DNA of 64,000 bases from Arthrobacter_B sp038069765 (GTDB lineage Bacteria > Actinomycetota > Actinomycetes > Actinomycetales > Micrococcaceae): contig NZ_JBBPFS010000001.1 of NCBI RefSeq assembly GCF_038069765.1, positions 496,001 to 560,000 of the forward strand, given 5' to 3'. Below the pieces are notes generated by a model. The model was not told where the DNA came from. It was given only the letters and a program-made list of their open reading frames with translations, and made no database searches. Both the position numbers and the translations under genes were made by a program. Shown here piece by piece: positions 17,214 to 25,469 of this stretch (positions are counted from its first letter, which is position 1; each line of letters begins with the position of its first letter).

Positions 17214-18110
17214 CTATTCCGGCGGCTCTGGAGTGCAGAGTTGCCTCTTGGCGATGACAACGGTTGCGTCGGTGGCCTCCCTGCGGGCGATTTCCGGGGC
17301 CAACCGGCGGGAAGCCATGACCAGTGCAACAGCCTCGGCCTGTCGTTCACTGCATTCCAGCAGCAGGCAGCCGTCCCGGCTCAGCCATTCCGGGGCGCCG
17401 GCAATGATCCGCCGGAGGACATCCAGTCCGTCGCTGCCGCCGTCGTGGGTTGCTGCCGGTTCATGGTTCCGAGCCTCGCGCGGAATGGTGTTCAGTTGCG
17501 CGGTGGGAATATACGGAGCGTTGGCGACGACGACGTCGACCCGGCCTCGCAGGTCATGCGGGAGGGGCGAAAACAGATCTCCCTCGAAAACCGCGGCCTT
17601 GCCGGTGAGATTCAGGCGGGCGCACCGTACGGCGGCCGGGTGGATGTCCACCGCATACGCCTCAAACGGTGAAGCTGAATGTCCGGATATCGCTAGTGTC
17701 ACGGCTCCTGAGCCGCAGCAGAGCTCAACGACCAGGGGACGGGGATGCCCGGCTTGCCCGGAGCGTTCCCCGGTCTTGGTGAGTTCGGCAGCGTCGGCGA
17801 GTCCGGTGAACTGGCTGATGGCGGCAATGGCACGGTCGGCAAGGAGTTCGGTTCGGCGCCGGGGTACAAATACGCCCGGCGCAACCGGAACCCGTAGTCC
17901 ATAGAATTCGGACCAGCCAAGGATCTGCTCCAGCGGTATTCCGGCGCAGCGGCGCCTGACCCTGTCTTCCAGAATCTCGGTATTTTCTGGTTCGGCGGCG
18001 AGCAGGGCCGCTTCCTCTTCGGCAAAGACACAGCCGGCTGCCCGTAGCCGTGCAATGAGTTCCGGTACCGGATTTACTGTTGAGTCCACCGGCACACTGT
18101 CACAGGTCAC
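17214..18110 (-). CDS. PrmC-related putative protein-(glutamine-N5) methyltransferase
   Basis: A 298-residue SAM-dependent methyltransferase of the HemK/PrmC-related group. The SAM motif is VELCCGSGAVTLAI (around residue 125), and the substrate-binding motif is NAPY where PrmC has NPPY. The NAPY variant is known in an actinobacterial PrmC-like subfamily with no proven substrate, so release-factor methylation should not be assumed. The N-terminal helical domain (residues 1-75) and the motif FYGLRVPVAPGVFVPRRRTELL match the family layout. The start is GTG with a weak upstream site, and a later start is possible. The 88-residue small gene follows 39 bp downstream. Confidence 0.85.
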   Translation of the reverse strand: MTCDSVPVDSTVNPVPELIARLRAAGCVFAEEEAALLAAEPENTEILEDRVRRRCAGIPLEQILGWSEFYGLRVPVAPGVFVPRRRTELLADRAIAAISQFTGLADAAELTKTGERSGQAGHPRPLVVELCCGSGAVTLAISGHSASPFEAYAVDIHPAAVRCARLNLTGKAAVFEGDLFSPLPHDLRGRVDVVVANAPYIPTAQLNTIPREARNHEPAATHDGGSDGLDVLRRIIAGAPEWLSRDGCLLLECSERQAEAVALVMASRRLAPEIARREATDATVVIAKRQLCTPEPPE

Positions 18111-18154
18111 GTCCGGTAGGGCAATGGGCTGCGTCGATATGGGTTCTGCCTCGA

Positions 18155-18802
18155 TTACAGCGTTCTGTGAAGCGAGAACATGAAGGGGGCTGCGGGCCTG
18201 CGCATGTCCATGGCTCCCAGCAGTGTATTCGCGTCTACCTTCCGGAAGGCGTCGTTGACAGGCAGCGCATCGTAAATCATGGTTGCGGAGACTACGCCGC
18301 GGTACTCCATCATTCGAAGCCGTGCACGGGGCCGGCCCGTTCTGGTCAGCTGGAGAAGTGGACGGGCAGCCCTTCCCGCGCCGGGATGTTTGTGCACCAG
18401 CGGTCCGATCCGCAGTGCCAGCCGGAGTGGGACGAGTCCCGGGTTCACCTCGAACTCCTTACCGGCCGCGGTCCGGAAGATTAGCGGACGAGCGGCCTCA
18501 GCGCCCTCGAACCGCTTACCCTGCCAACCCAGCGGCCCCAGGGCACCGTCAAGCCGGTGACCTGTTGGAACGTCGGCGCCGTGCCAGTCGCCGATCACTT
18601 CGTCTAAGCGAACTGGAGGAAGTGAATCGAAGAAGGCCAGCGCTTCGGCTGCTGTTGTGCCACGGCTCAGGGTGCTTAGCCGTTCTGCCGGCGTCTTTTT
18701 CGGTGTCCGCTGTTCTGATGTCTGCTGTTCCGGATTATGCCGTTCCGAATGCGGAGTCTGTAGCGGATGTTGAGTCTGTTGATCTGGATGTTGTTGACTC
18801 AT
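18155..18802 (-). CDS. GXWXG / DUF4334 domain protein
   Basis: A 215-residue soluble protein. The first 50 residues are Gln/Pro/Thr-rich and look disordered. The GXWXG motif is seen as IGDWHGADVPTGH near residue 72. The C-terminal DUF4334 part includes MEYRGVVSATMIYDALPVND and ends at a typical M-D-M/F-M-F-S-L segment. Family members are uncharacterised small enzyme-like or ligand-binding proteins. The start is the ATG with AAAGGACC upstream; an upstream open-frame extension of 72 codons is built from repeat DNA and is rejected. It lies head-to-head with the DUF222-HNH gene across a repeat-rich spacer. Confidence 0.82.
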   Translation of the reverse strand: MSQQHPDQQTQHPLQTPHSERHNPEQQTSEQRTPKKTPAERLSTLSRGTTAAEALAFFDSLPPVRLDEVIGDWHGADVPTGHRLDGALGPLGWQGKRFEGAEAARPLIFRTAAGKEFEVNPGLVPLRLALRIGPLVHKHPGAGRAARPLLQLTRTGRPRARLRMMEYRGVVSATMIYDALPVNDAFRKVDANTLLGAMDMRRPAAPFMFSLHRTL

Positions 18803-19229
18803 GCTGGTCCTTTCGTCTTGTCGCCCCTCGCCGCTTCGTTTCCCAAGGGTGGGCTTCCTAGAGAGCCACCTGCCTAGAGAGCCACCTTTCCTGGAGAACC
18901 CCCTTCCGGAGGTACCTTTCCGGGGAGGGGCCGGCCGTTGCCTGGGAACCCTCTTCTTGCGGAGCCGGTGCGTTGGAGGAGCCCCTTCCCGGGGAGCCAC
19001 TGCCTCCCGTGGAACCAATGTAATCCCCGGCTGGCGCGCTCGCAGATATACAAGGAGCTACAGTTCGCTCGAGGCGTCCGAGGCCGACTAACCGGGCTCG
19101 GGAGTGGACAGAGAGCCTCGGAACAGATGGAAAGCTAAGACCGCGCGAGTGGGCCGACGTTAATTTGGAGTATCTGACCAGTATGTGGATTTCCCGGAAA
19201 CAGTGGTCTATTTCACTAAAATAGAAGAC
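18803..19229. other. Repeat-bearing intergenic region between divergent genes
   Basis: About 430 bp with no convincing gene. It must hold the promoters of the GXWXG gene (minus) and of the HNH nuclease gene (plus). A TAAAAT -10-like box at 19217-19222 sits 7 nt before the nuclease ATG. The left part contains degenerate repeats (18857-18920). Confidence 0.6.
18857..18920. repeat. Degenerate 16-17 bp tandem repeat
   Basis: Two near-identical units of CCTAGAGAGCCACCT followed by one or two nt (18857-18872 and 18873-18889), then two decayed copies beginning CCTGGAGAACC and CGGAGGTACC. No spacers and no coding signal. Confidence 0.6.
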
Positions 19230-21128
19230 ATGTACTACTCCCCAGCTGTTGAAGACGAAGGCAGGAGTACCCCTTTGGCTTCCACTCCCGCTTCTGTCCC
19301 CACTTCTACTCGCGGTGCTTCGCCTCGGGCGTCAACCGCTCAGAACCAGACCTTGACCCCAGCCGCTCGAAACAGGAACCCGGCCACCCGAAGCGAAGCG
19401 GCCACTACTGCCGGCTCTCCGGCAACAGCGGGATCGGCGAAAGCTTCGGAACCCGCCAAGTGCCCGGCAGCGTTCGAACCGGCAGGGAACCCTGCGGCGC
19501 TGGAGACGGCGGAGCGGGTGCGGCTGATCGATGAGATCCGTGCTCTGGAGGACCTCAAGAATGTCATCACGGCTGCGCAGGCCCGTGCCGCGGCTGCCTT
19601 TGATGCTTCCATCCGCACCGCCCAGGCCGCCGCCGGGCTGAAGGCTGATCAGCTGGGGAAGGGTGTTGCCGCGCAGATCGCCCTGGCCCGGAGGGAATCC
19701 CCGCACAACGGGGCGAAGCTGCTGGGCCTGGCACGAATCCTCACCACGGAAATGCCCCATACCCTGCACGCCCTGACCCTCGGGGTGATCAGTGAGTGGC
19801 GGGCCACGATCCTGGTCCGGGAAACCGCCTGCCTGTCCCTGGCCGACCGGCAAAAGGTTGATGAACTGGTGGCCGGGAATCCGGGTGAGTTGGAGCAGCT
19901 CGGGGACCGGCAGCTGATCGCGAGGATCAAGTCCCTGTCCTACGGTCTGGATCCGCATGCGGTGGTGAAACGTGCCGCGCATGCGGTCTCGGAGCGGTTT
20001 GTGTCCTGCCGGCCGGCACCGGACACCATGACCTGGGTGACGGCCCTGCTGCCGGTCGCCCAGGGAGTGGGCGTGTATGCGGCCCTGACGCGGGAAGCGG
20101 ACAGGCTCCGGGCAACGGGGGATCCGCGGTCGAAGGGTCAGATCATGGCTGACACGTTCGTGGAACGCACCACGGGGCAGGCTCGGGCGGAGGATGTTCG
20201 GGTTGAGGTGCAGCTGATCATGACGGATCGGGCTCTGCTGCACGGAATCCGGCCGCCGGAAGACGGAATCCTGCCGCAGAAGGACAAGGCTCAGCGGAAA
20301 CAGGAACGGCACCAGGGCCAGCCGGAACCGGACCCGGGCAGCTTCCAGGGAGAGCGGCTGCGGCGAAGCAGGGCGCCGTGGCAGAATCTTGGTCCTGAAC
20401 AGGGCAGCCGCCGGAACCAAAGCCACAGCCAGTACCGGGGCCGGAGCCAGAGCCAGAGCCAGAGCCAGAGTCAGCGTCAGGACCAAAGCGGAGAGTCATT
20501 AGAAGCCGCAGGCTCCTTTGTTCCGGACGGGGCGGAGCCGGCGATTCTGGCCGGTTACGGGATCGTTCCGGCGCAGTGGGCCAGGGACTTGATCCGCGGA
20601 CCAAACCCAGCGGAAGCAGCGCCGGACCATCCGGATAGATCACCTGACAGTACCGGCAGCACCGGCAGTACCGGCGCCTGTTGGGGTACGCCTCCGGCCC
20701 GCCCGGATCCGCGCACCGAAGTCTGGCTCCGCCGCCTCTACGTCACACCGGACACCGGACAGCTCACCGCGATGGATTCCCGGGCCCGGCTGGTACCCCG
20801 CGGCCTGGCCCGGCTGATCGCAGCACGGGACCAGGTTTGCCGGACCCCGTGGTGCGGAGCACCCATCCGACACTACGACCACATCACCCCCGCACGCGAG
20901 GGCGGACCCACCAGTGCCGAGAACATCCAGGGACTGTGCCAGGCCTGCAACCAGGCCAAGGAAGCACCAGGCTGGGAAGCACGCCCCTCAGTTCTCCAGC
21001 CCGTGTTCGCCAAGGAATCCGGCGGTAAGAACCAGCCGCCGCCGAATCGGCACAGCGTCAACACCGTGACACCCACCGGACACGTCTACACGTCAACGGC
21101 TCCATCCCTTCCCGCGATTCACGTGTGA
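19230..21128 (+). CDS. DUF222 and HNH endonuclease domain protein
   Basis: A 632-residue protein of the DUF222-HNH type that is multicopy in Arthrobacter-like genomes. The first 80 residues are Ser/Thr/Pro-rich. DUF222 spans roughly 90-360 and includes a helical region rich in Ala. A hydrophilic linker (about 360-480) carries Ser-Gln and Ser-Thr-Gly repeats. The HNH nuclease domain is near the C-terminus (about 510-585), with DQVCRTPWCGAP, HYDHITPAREGGPTSAEN and NIQGLCQACNQAKE: two CxxC-like zinc pairs and the HxxH active-site His. Function in the cell is unknown; a mobile or DNA-processing role is often proposed. Start: ATG behind TAAAAT, likely leaderless; an in-frame GTG at 19185 is an alternative. 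Confidence 0.85.
   Translation: MYYSPAVEDEGRSTPLASTPASVPTSTRGASPRASTAQNQTLTPAARNRNPATRSEAATTAGSPATAGSAKASEPAKCPAAFEPAGNPAALETAERVRLIDEIRALEDLKNVITAAQARAAAAFDASIRTAQAAAGLKADQLGKGVAAQIALARRESPHNGAKLLGLARILTTEMPHTLHALTLGVISEWRATILVRETACLSLADRQKVDELVAGNPGELEQLGDRQLIARIKSLSYGLDPHAVVKRAAHAVSERFVSCRPAPDTMTWVTALLPVAQGVGVYAALTREADRLRATGDPRSKGQIMADTFVERTTGQARAEDVRVEVQLIMTDRALLHGIRPPEDGILPQKDKAQRKQERHQGQPEPDPGSFQGERLRRSRAPWQNLGPEQGSRRNQSHSQYRGRSQSQSQSQSQRQDQSGESLEAAGSFVPDGAEPAILAGYGIVPAQWARDLIRGPNPAEAAPDHPDRSPDSTGSTGSTGACWGTPPARPDPRTEVWLRRLYVTPDTGQLTAMDSRARLVPRGLARLIAARDQVCRTPWCGAPIRHYDHITPAREGGPTSAENIQGLCQACNQAKEAPGWEARPSVLQPVFAKESGGKNQPPPNRHSVNTVTPTGHVYTSTAPSLPAIHV
20445..20474 (+). repeat. In-frame hexamer repeat inside the nuclease gene
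   Basis: Four AGCCAG units plus one AGTCAG in tandem, encoding Ser-Gln repeats in the linker between the DUF222 and HNH domains. Unit length 6 keeps the frame whatever the copy number. Confidence 0.85.
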
Positions 21129-21430
21129 TTCCTTCCATGCAGAGATTCGATTATGCCGGGCAACTTGCGGAATAGAGGCAGTCCACCAGGTGGGGCCACA
21201 AATGAGGCAGGCAAATCTGAAAAGTGGTTATGCGAGCACTCCGCTCCACGCCGCCGCCCGATCGGAAACTGTCTCTGAAGCGTAGTAACTGAGTGATCTG
21301 CAGGCCCGCTTTGTTACCTAGTCTCTCCCGGAATCCTCCTGCGCCGGCAATGGGTGGCTCTTCGAAGGTGCAAACTGAAGAGGCACCGGCACCGGCACCG
21401 GGACGCCGCAGCCCTCGGTCGACGGTAGAG
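21129..21430. other. Intergenic stretch without recognised features
   Basis: About 300 bp between the nuclease stop and the GntR operator. No coding signal, RNA gene or strong hairpin was seen. An open frame continuing upstream from the GntR gene through 21293 has no ribosome binding site and is not counted. Confidence 0.5.
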
Positions 21431-21448
21431 TGTCACATGGTTGTGACA
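21431..21448. promoter_or_regulatory. Candidate GntR operator, site 1
   Basis: TGTCACA and TGTGACA form a perfect 7-bp inverted repeat with a 4-bp spacer, 30 bp upstream of the GntR start codon. The same half-sites recur upstream of the dapA-like gene (29700-29724), and one recurs upstream of the AGCS gene. Confidence 0.6.
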
Positions 21449-21478
21449 ATCAGCCGATCACCTTTTGTTGGAGAGCGA

Positions 21479-22153
21479 ATGACCAGTGAGAACCGGCCGC
21501 AGATTACAGTTATCAGGAAAACCAACCTGAGAGAGACTGTGGCGCGGGCTCTCCGTGCTGCCATCATTTCGGGAGAGATGGTGCCCGGTGTCGTGTATTC
21601 GGCACCTAGCCTCGGGACGCGTTTCGGTGTTTCCGCCACCCCCGTGCGCGAGGCGATGTTGGATCTCGTACGGGAGAACCTGGTTACAGTGGAACCAAAC
21701 AAGGGCTTCCGCGTTACGGAGGTGTCGGAGGAAGATCTGGATCAGATGGCGGCGATCAGGCTGCTTCTCGAACCGCCCGTGGTACGTAGCATTGTCCCCG
21801 ATGTTCCCGCTGCGGACCTGCCGCGGCTGCGTGAGATGGCACAGCAAATTGTTGACCGGGCAGCAGCGGCAGACCTTGTAGGCTACACGGACGCTGATCG
21901 TGAGTTCCATCTCCGCTTGCTTGACTACAGCGGTAACCGCCGGCTCGTGGAGCTGGTTGCCGACCTGCGGTCCCACAGCCGCCTCCTGGGGCTCAATGCT
22001 CTGGTTGAACGCGGCGAGCTGAGCCCCTCAGCGGAGGAACACGTGAAAATGGTTGACCTCATTGAGCAGGGCCGGGCAGAAGAGCTGGAAGAGCTGATGC
22101 GGTCCCACATCTTAAAGGTCCGGGAAATGTGGGCGAAGCCGCCGGTCTCCTAG
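21479..22153 (+). CDS. GntR family (FadR/FCD subfamily) transcriptional regulator
   Basis: A 224-residue one-domain-plus-effector regulator: winged-helix DNA-binding domain at about residues 12-75 (GTRFGVSATPVREAMLDL is the recognition region) and an all-helical FCD effector domain at 85-215 with metal-type ligands in DADREFH and a later His. FCD regulators often sense organic or amino acids. Here it sits at the end of the hydroxyproline gene cluster and shares operator half-sites with it, so it is the likely regulator (inference). The start is ATG with TTGGAGAG 3-8 nt upstream; a much longer upstream frame is rejected. Tail-to-tail with the dehydrogenase gene. Confidence 0.92.
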   Translation: MTSENRPQITVIRKTNLRETVARALRAAIISGEMVPGVVYSAPSLGTRFGVSATPVREAMLDLVRENLVTVEPNKGFRVTEVSEEDLDQMAAIRLLLEPPVVRSIVPDVPAADLPRLREMAQQIVDRAAAADLVGYTDADREFHLRLLDYSGNRRLVELVADLRSHSRLLGLNALVERGELSPSAEEHVKMVDLIEQGRAEELEELMRSHILKVREMWAKPPVS

Positions 22154-22166
22154 AACCGGCGGCTTC
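22135..22166. terminator. Bidirectional hairpin between GntR gene and catabolic operon
   Basis: A perfect 12-bp stem GAAGCCGCCGGT / ACCGGCGGCTTC with an 8-nt loop that includes the GntR stop codon. No clear U-tract. It is placed to end both convergent transcripts. Confidence 0.7.
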
Positions 22167-22195
22167 GCCTGTGAAGTCGTTGGCGGACCCCTAAC

Positions 22196-23665
22196 CTACC
22201 GCTTACCGTCCACCATCCGTGGCAGATTTAGTGGATTGGCCTCCTGCAAAGCTTCCGGCAGCAGATGGGGCGGGAACCCCTGATATGCCACCGGACGCAG
22301 GAAACGGCCAATGGCCGCAGTGCCGACCGACGTGGATCCGCTGGCAGTGGTGGCCGGGTAGGGACCGCCGTGCTGCTGAGCATAGGTGACCGAAACGCCG
22401 GTCGGCCAGTCATTCCACAGCACCCGGCCAGCCTTGCGGGCCAGGACGGTGATCAGCTCCTGGACGGGGCAGGTGTCAGTTCCGTGGACCGTGGCCGTCA
22501 ACTGACCTTCGAAACTCTCCGCCAAGGGTACAAGCTGAGCTTCGGAAGAGTACTCCACCACCAGTGCTGTCGGGCCAAAACACTCGGTCTGAAAGCTGCG
22601 GGGGTCAGTGAGCATCTGTTCGGCCGTAGTCAGCAGGAGCGTCGGGCTCGGCGGATCGGTGAGCGGGTCCTGCCCTTGCACCAAGGTGCCAATCTCCGGG
22701 TGGCCCGCGAGCTCTTGGAACACCTCCAGATAGCCGTCCTGAATGCGCTGGTTAAGGAGCGGCGCGGCTGCGGGCAGCGCCGCTGCGCGCAGCTGTTCCA
22801 CCAGGCCGGACCCGGCTGGAACAAAGAAGGTACCGGGCTTCGTGCAGAACTGGCCCGCGCCTGCCGAGAAGGATGCAACAAAAGCGGCCGCAATGTCTGC
22901 CCCGCGCTCAGCTGCTGCTGCTTCGGTGACAAAGACTGGGTTGTTGCTGCCCAGCTCCCCGAAGAACGGAATGGGCTCAGGCCGCGAAGCCGCCAAATCG
23001 AACAGAGCCCGGCCGCCGCTGATCGAACCGGTGAAAGATCCGGCTCTCACCCGCGGGTCGGTGAGCGCTTCGCGGCCAGCTGCGGTTCCGTAAACTACGG
23101 CAAAGGTTCCCTGCGGAGCACCTGCATCTGTGAGGGCACCCGTCAGGACGGCCGCGGTAAGGGCAGAGAGCTCCGGATGCCCGGAGTGTGCCTTCAACAC
23201 CACGGGATTGCCTGCTGCCAGAGCTGAGGCGGTGTCTCCGCCCGCAACGGAAAAGGCAAACGGGAAGTTGCTGGCAGCAAAGACAACCACGGGCCCAAGC
23301 GGTTCCAATACACGCCGAAGATCCGGCCGAGGTGCACCCATCGGCCAGTCTGGATCAGCGTGGTCGATCCTGGCGTCGAGGTAGCTGCCGTCGCGCAACA
23401 CCTGCGCAAAAAGCTGCAGCTGGAACGTGGTGCGTTTGAGTTCGCCCTTGAGGCGAGCTTCAGGCAGATGTGTTTCTCGCATGCCTACCGGGACCAGCTC
23501 AGGGGCTGCGGCATTGAGGGCATCCGCGGCAGCGTCTAGGAATGCTGCCCGTTCGCTGGGCCGGAAGGCGCCCAGTGGCGCCGCGGCTGCCGAGGCGGCC
23601 GCCAGCACGATCTCAAGTTCTGCCTCAGTGGTCGCTGCGGGACGGGAAAGAGATACTTCGGTCAT
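22196..23665 (-). CDS. Alpha-ketoglutarate semialdehyde dehydrogenase (2,5-dioxovalerate dehydrogenase)
   Basis: A 489-residue NAD(P)+-dependent aldehyde dehydrogenase of the KGSADH type. It would oxidise alpha-ketoglutarate semialdehyde to alpha-ketoglutarate, the final step of hydroxyproline breakdown. Catalytic Cys lies in AGQFCTKPG (about residue 281), the general-base Glu in FFGELGSNNP, and the oxyanion Asn in FAASNFPFAFS. The N-terminus and HSGHPELSALTA stretch are typical of KGSADH rather than betaine- or succinate-semialdehyde enzymes. Its ATG overlaps the stop of the upstream FAD subunit gene by ATGA. It is the last gene of the operon, followed by the shared hairpin. Confidence 0.9.
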   Translation of the reverse strand: MTEVSLSRPAATTEAELEIVLAAASAAAAPLGAFRPSERAAFLDAAADALNAAAPELVPVGMRETHLPEARLKGELKRTTFQLQLFAQVLRDGSYLDARIDHADPDWPMGAPRPDLRRVLEPLGPVVVFAASNFPFAFSVAGGDTASALAAGNPVVLKAHSGHPELSALTAAVLTGALTDAGAPQGTFAVVYGTAAGREALTDPRVRAGSFTGSISGGRALFDLAASRPEPIPFFGELGSNNPVFVTEAAAAERGADIAAAFVASFSAGAGQFCTKPGTFFVPAGSGLVEQLRAAALPAAAPLLNQRIQDGYLEVFQELAGHPEIGTLVQGQDPLTDPPSPTLLLTTAEQMLTDPRSFQTECFGPTALVVEYSSEAQLVPLAESFEGQLTATVHGTDTCPVQELITVLARKAGRVLWNDWPTGVSVTYAQQHGGPYPATTASGSTSVGTAAIGRFLRPVAYQGFPPHLLPEALQEANPLNLPRMVDGKR

Positions 23666-25125
23666 GCCGGAGACTCCGTTCTGCTAGGGGGTGAATTTAT
23701 TGGGTCGGTCAGGGCGGCTAGGTCTCCCAAGCTGACGGGGGCGGCCAACGGGCGCTTGGCAGCAGAAGCCAGCGAAACCGCCGACGGAGCTGCTTCCAGA
23801 CCTGCAGTCAGGCAGCCGGCGGCAAAGCCGCAGACCCGGCCCTGGCACCACCCCATTCCGGTGCGGGTCAGTGACTTCAGAGTTCGGGAATCCGAGGCGC
23901 CGAGCGTTTGGAGAGCATTCTGCGCTTCTCCGACCGTGACTTCCTCACAGCGGCAGAGAAGGGTGTCCGGGCGCTGCCACTGGGGCCACGCCGGTGGGAT
24001 GGGATGGGCTGCATGCATCGCGGCTGCAAACCGCCGGTAAGCCTGCTTCCGGTCCCGGCGCGGTGAAGCGGAAGCTCCAGCCAAGCTGAGGGCGGCAGCT
24101 GTGCCGGCGGTATCCCCCTCCAGCACGGACAACATCGCTCCGCCGACGCCGGTGATCTCGCCTGCAAGAAAGAGGCCGGGGACGCTGGACTCCTGGGAGT
24201 CGTTCACCATCCCGACGAGCGATCCGTCAGCATCGATGGTGGTCTGCACGCCCAGGGCTGTTGGGAGCTCAAGTTGCGGGGTGAACCCCCAGCCGAAGCC
24301 GACCGTGTCCACATGGTGTATCGTCCGCTCGGTTCCGGGACGGACCCGGCCCCGCTCATCGACCCGGGCGGTCCGTACCCCCTGCACCCGGTCTGCGCCC
24401 AACACTTCCGTGACCACGGTACGGGTACGTAAGGGAATCCGGTGACGGGCAAAGACGCCGGCATACTCCGCTCCCTCTATTGCCTTTTCGGGGACCAGTG
24501 CGGCGGCAGGGAGATGGGGCAGCCAATTGGTCAGAGCCGCTGAATCATAAACTCCGAGGACCTTGCCACCGGTCGCAGCAATACCGGCAGCCACGGAGAG
24601 GAGGAACGGACCGGTACCCGCGACGACAAACCGTTTACCGGGCAGCATGCCGTTGGCTTTGATGAAACCCTGAATTCCGCCGGCTGCCATCACTCCCGGG
24701 AGGTCCCAGCCGGGCACGGGCAGCTGACGGTCGTATCCGCCGGTGCACAGTACTGCCTTGGGGGCGATTACGGATATCCCCTCCGTTGTCGAATCGACTA
24801 CAGGGCTGGTGCGCAGAACAAAACCCTCCGCTGAGTGTTGTGCCATCCACACCTGCTGGCCGGGAAAGTACCTGAGCCGACCGTCCGCGACGGCGGCGTC
24901 AAAACGTCGGCGCAGACCACGGTAGGTCCTCCAACCGTGGTGGCCCGCTCCGTCCGGATCCGGAAAACTGCTTTCGGACCGGTGCCGCCAGTATTGCCCG
25001 CCCGGCTGGGCACCGCTGTCAATCACCACCACGCTGACGCCGCGGTCAACTGCAGCTGCTGCAGCGGCCAAGCCGGCGGGACCTGCACCAACAACCACCA
25101 CCGCTGCTGTAACTTTCGGGCTCAT
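23662..25125 (-). CDS. FAD-dependent D-hydroxyproline dehydrogenase subunit with Bfd-type domain (HcnB-like)
   Basis: A 487-residue flavoprotein. The FAD fingerprint VVVGAGPAGLAAAAA is at the N-terminus, followed by a pyridine-nucleotide-type fold and, near residue 395, a Bfd-like [2Fe-2S] segment with Cys ligands in LLCRCEEVT and GMGWCQGRVCG. This is the layout of the HcnB / opine-oxidase A-type subunit. In hydroxyproline clusters it combines with a small 2Fe-2S protein and a DAO-type flavoprotein to oxidise cis-4-hydroxy-D-proline to the pyrroline. Both flanking junctions are 4-bp ATGA overlaps, which supports fixed subunit stoichiometry. The electron acceptor is unknown. Confidence 0.9.
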   Translation of the reverse strand: MSPKVTAAVVVVGAGPAGLAAAAAAVDRGVSVVVIDSGAQPGGQYWRHRSESSFPDPDGAGHHGWRTYRGLRRRFDAAVADGRLRYFPGQQVWMAQHSAEGFVLRTSPVVDSTTEGISVIAPKAVLCTGGYDRQLPVPGWDLPGVMAAGGIQGFIKANGMLPGKRFVVAGTGPFLLSVAAGIAATGGKVLGVYDSAALTNWLPHLPAAALVPEKAIEGAEYAGVFARHRIPLRTRTVVTEVLGADRVQGVRTARVDERGRVRPGTERTIHHVDTVGFGWGFTPQLELPTALGVQTTIDADGSLVGMVNDSQESSVPGLFLAGEITGVGGAMLSVLEGDTAGTAAALSLAGASASPRRDRKQAYRRFAAAMHAAHPIPPAWPQWQRPDTLLCRCEEVTVGEAQNALQTLGASDSRTLKSLTRTGMGWCQGRVCGFAAGCLTAGLEAAPSAVSLASAAKRPLAAPVSLGDLAALTDPINSPPSRTESPA

Positions 25126-25469
25126 TCGCGGGGTCCTTTGGCCGGTACCTGCCCAGAGAATGCATCGGAATTGCGCGTGAGCGTGCCGCGAATTTTCATG
25201 CCTTCGGCTACTTCGGCCAGGCAGGCGCGCTGGTTAGGTTGTCCGTTAATCGTTACGAGGCAGTCATAACAAACGCCGATGCCGCAGAACAGGCCACGAG
25301 GACGACCCGCGCCCCGGGTTCCACGCCAGGCAGTGATGCCTGCACCGATGAGCGCTGCGCCCACACTTTGTCCCGCTTCGGCCTGAATGGCCCTGCCTTC
25401 AAAATCTGCGCGCACCACGGCCGGGATATGGTCCGGCTCCGTTGTTGCGGGCGTTCTGCGCTGCTTCAT
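25122..25469 (-). CDS. Small (2Fe-2S)-binding dehydrogenase subunit (HcnA-like)
   Basis: A 115-residue plant-type ferredoxin-like protein. Its cluster ligands are clear: Cys residues in GLFCGIGVCYDCLV and the fourth in QRACLAEV. It should pass electrons between the two flavin subunits encoded on either side. The order DAO-type flavoprotein, 2Fe-2S protein, HcnB-type flavoprotein matches hetero-oligomeric D-hydroxyproline dehydrogenases and hydrogen-cyanide-synthase homologues. Cyanide synthesis is unlikely here because every neighbour is a hydroxyproline gene. Start and stop both sit in ATGA overlaps. Confidence 0.9.
   Translation of the reverse strand: MKQRRTPATTEPDHIPAVVRADFEGRAIQAEAGQSVGAALIGAGITAWRGTRGAGRPRGLFCGIGVCYDCLVTINGQPNQRACLAEVAEGMKIRGTLTRNSDAFSGQVPAKGPRE

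Noticed and set aside
18803..19018. N-terminal extension of the GXWXG protein
   Set aside because: It is encoded by tandem repeat DNA, and a good ribosome binding site precedes the internal ATG.
19185..19229. Upstream GTG start of the nuclease gene
   Set aside because: A TAAAAT box sits just before the later ATG; the earlier start would run through the likely promoter. Not fully excluded.
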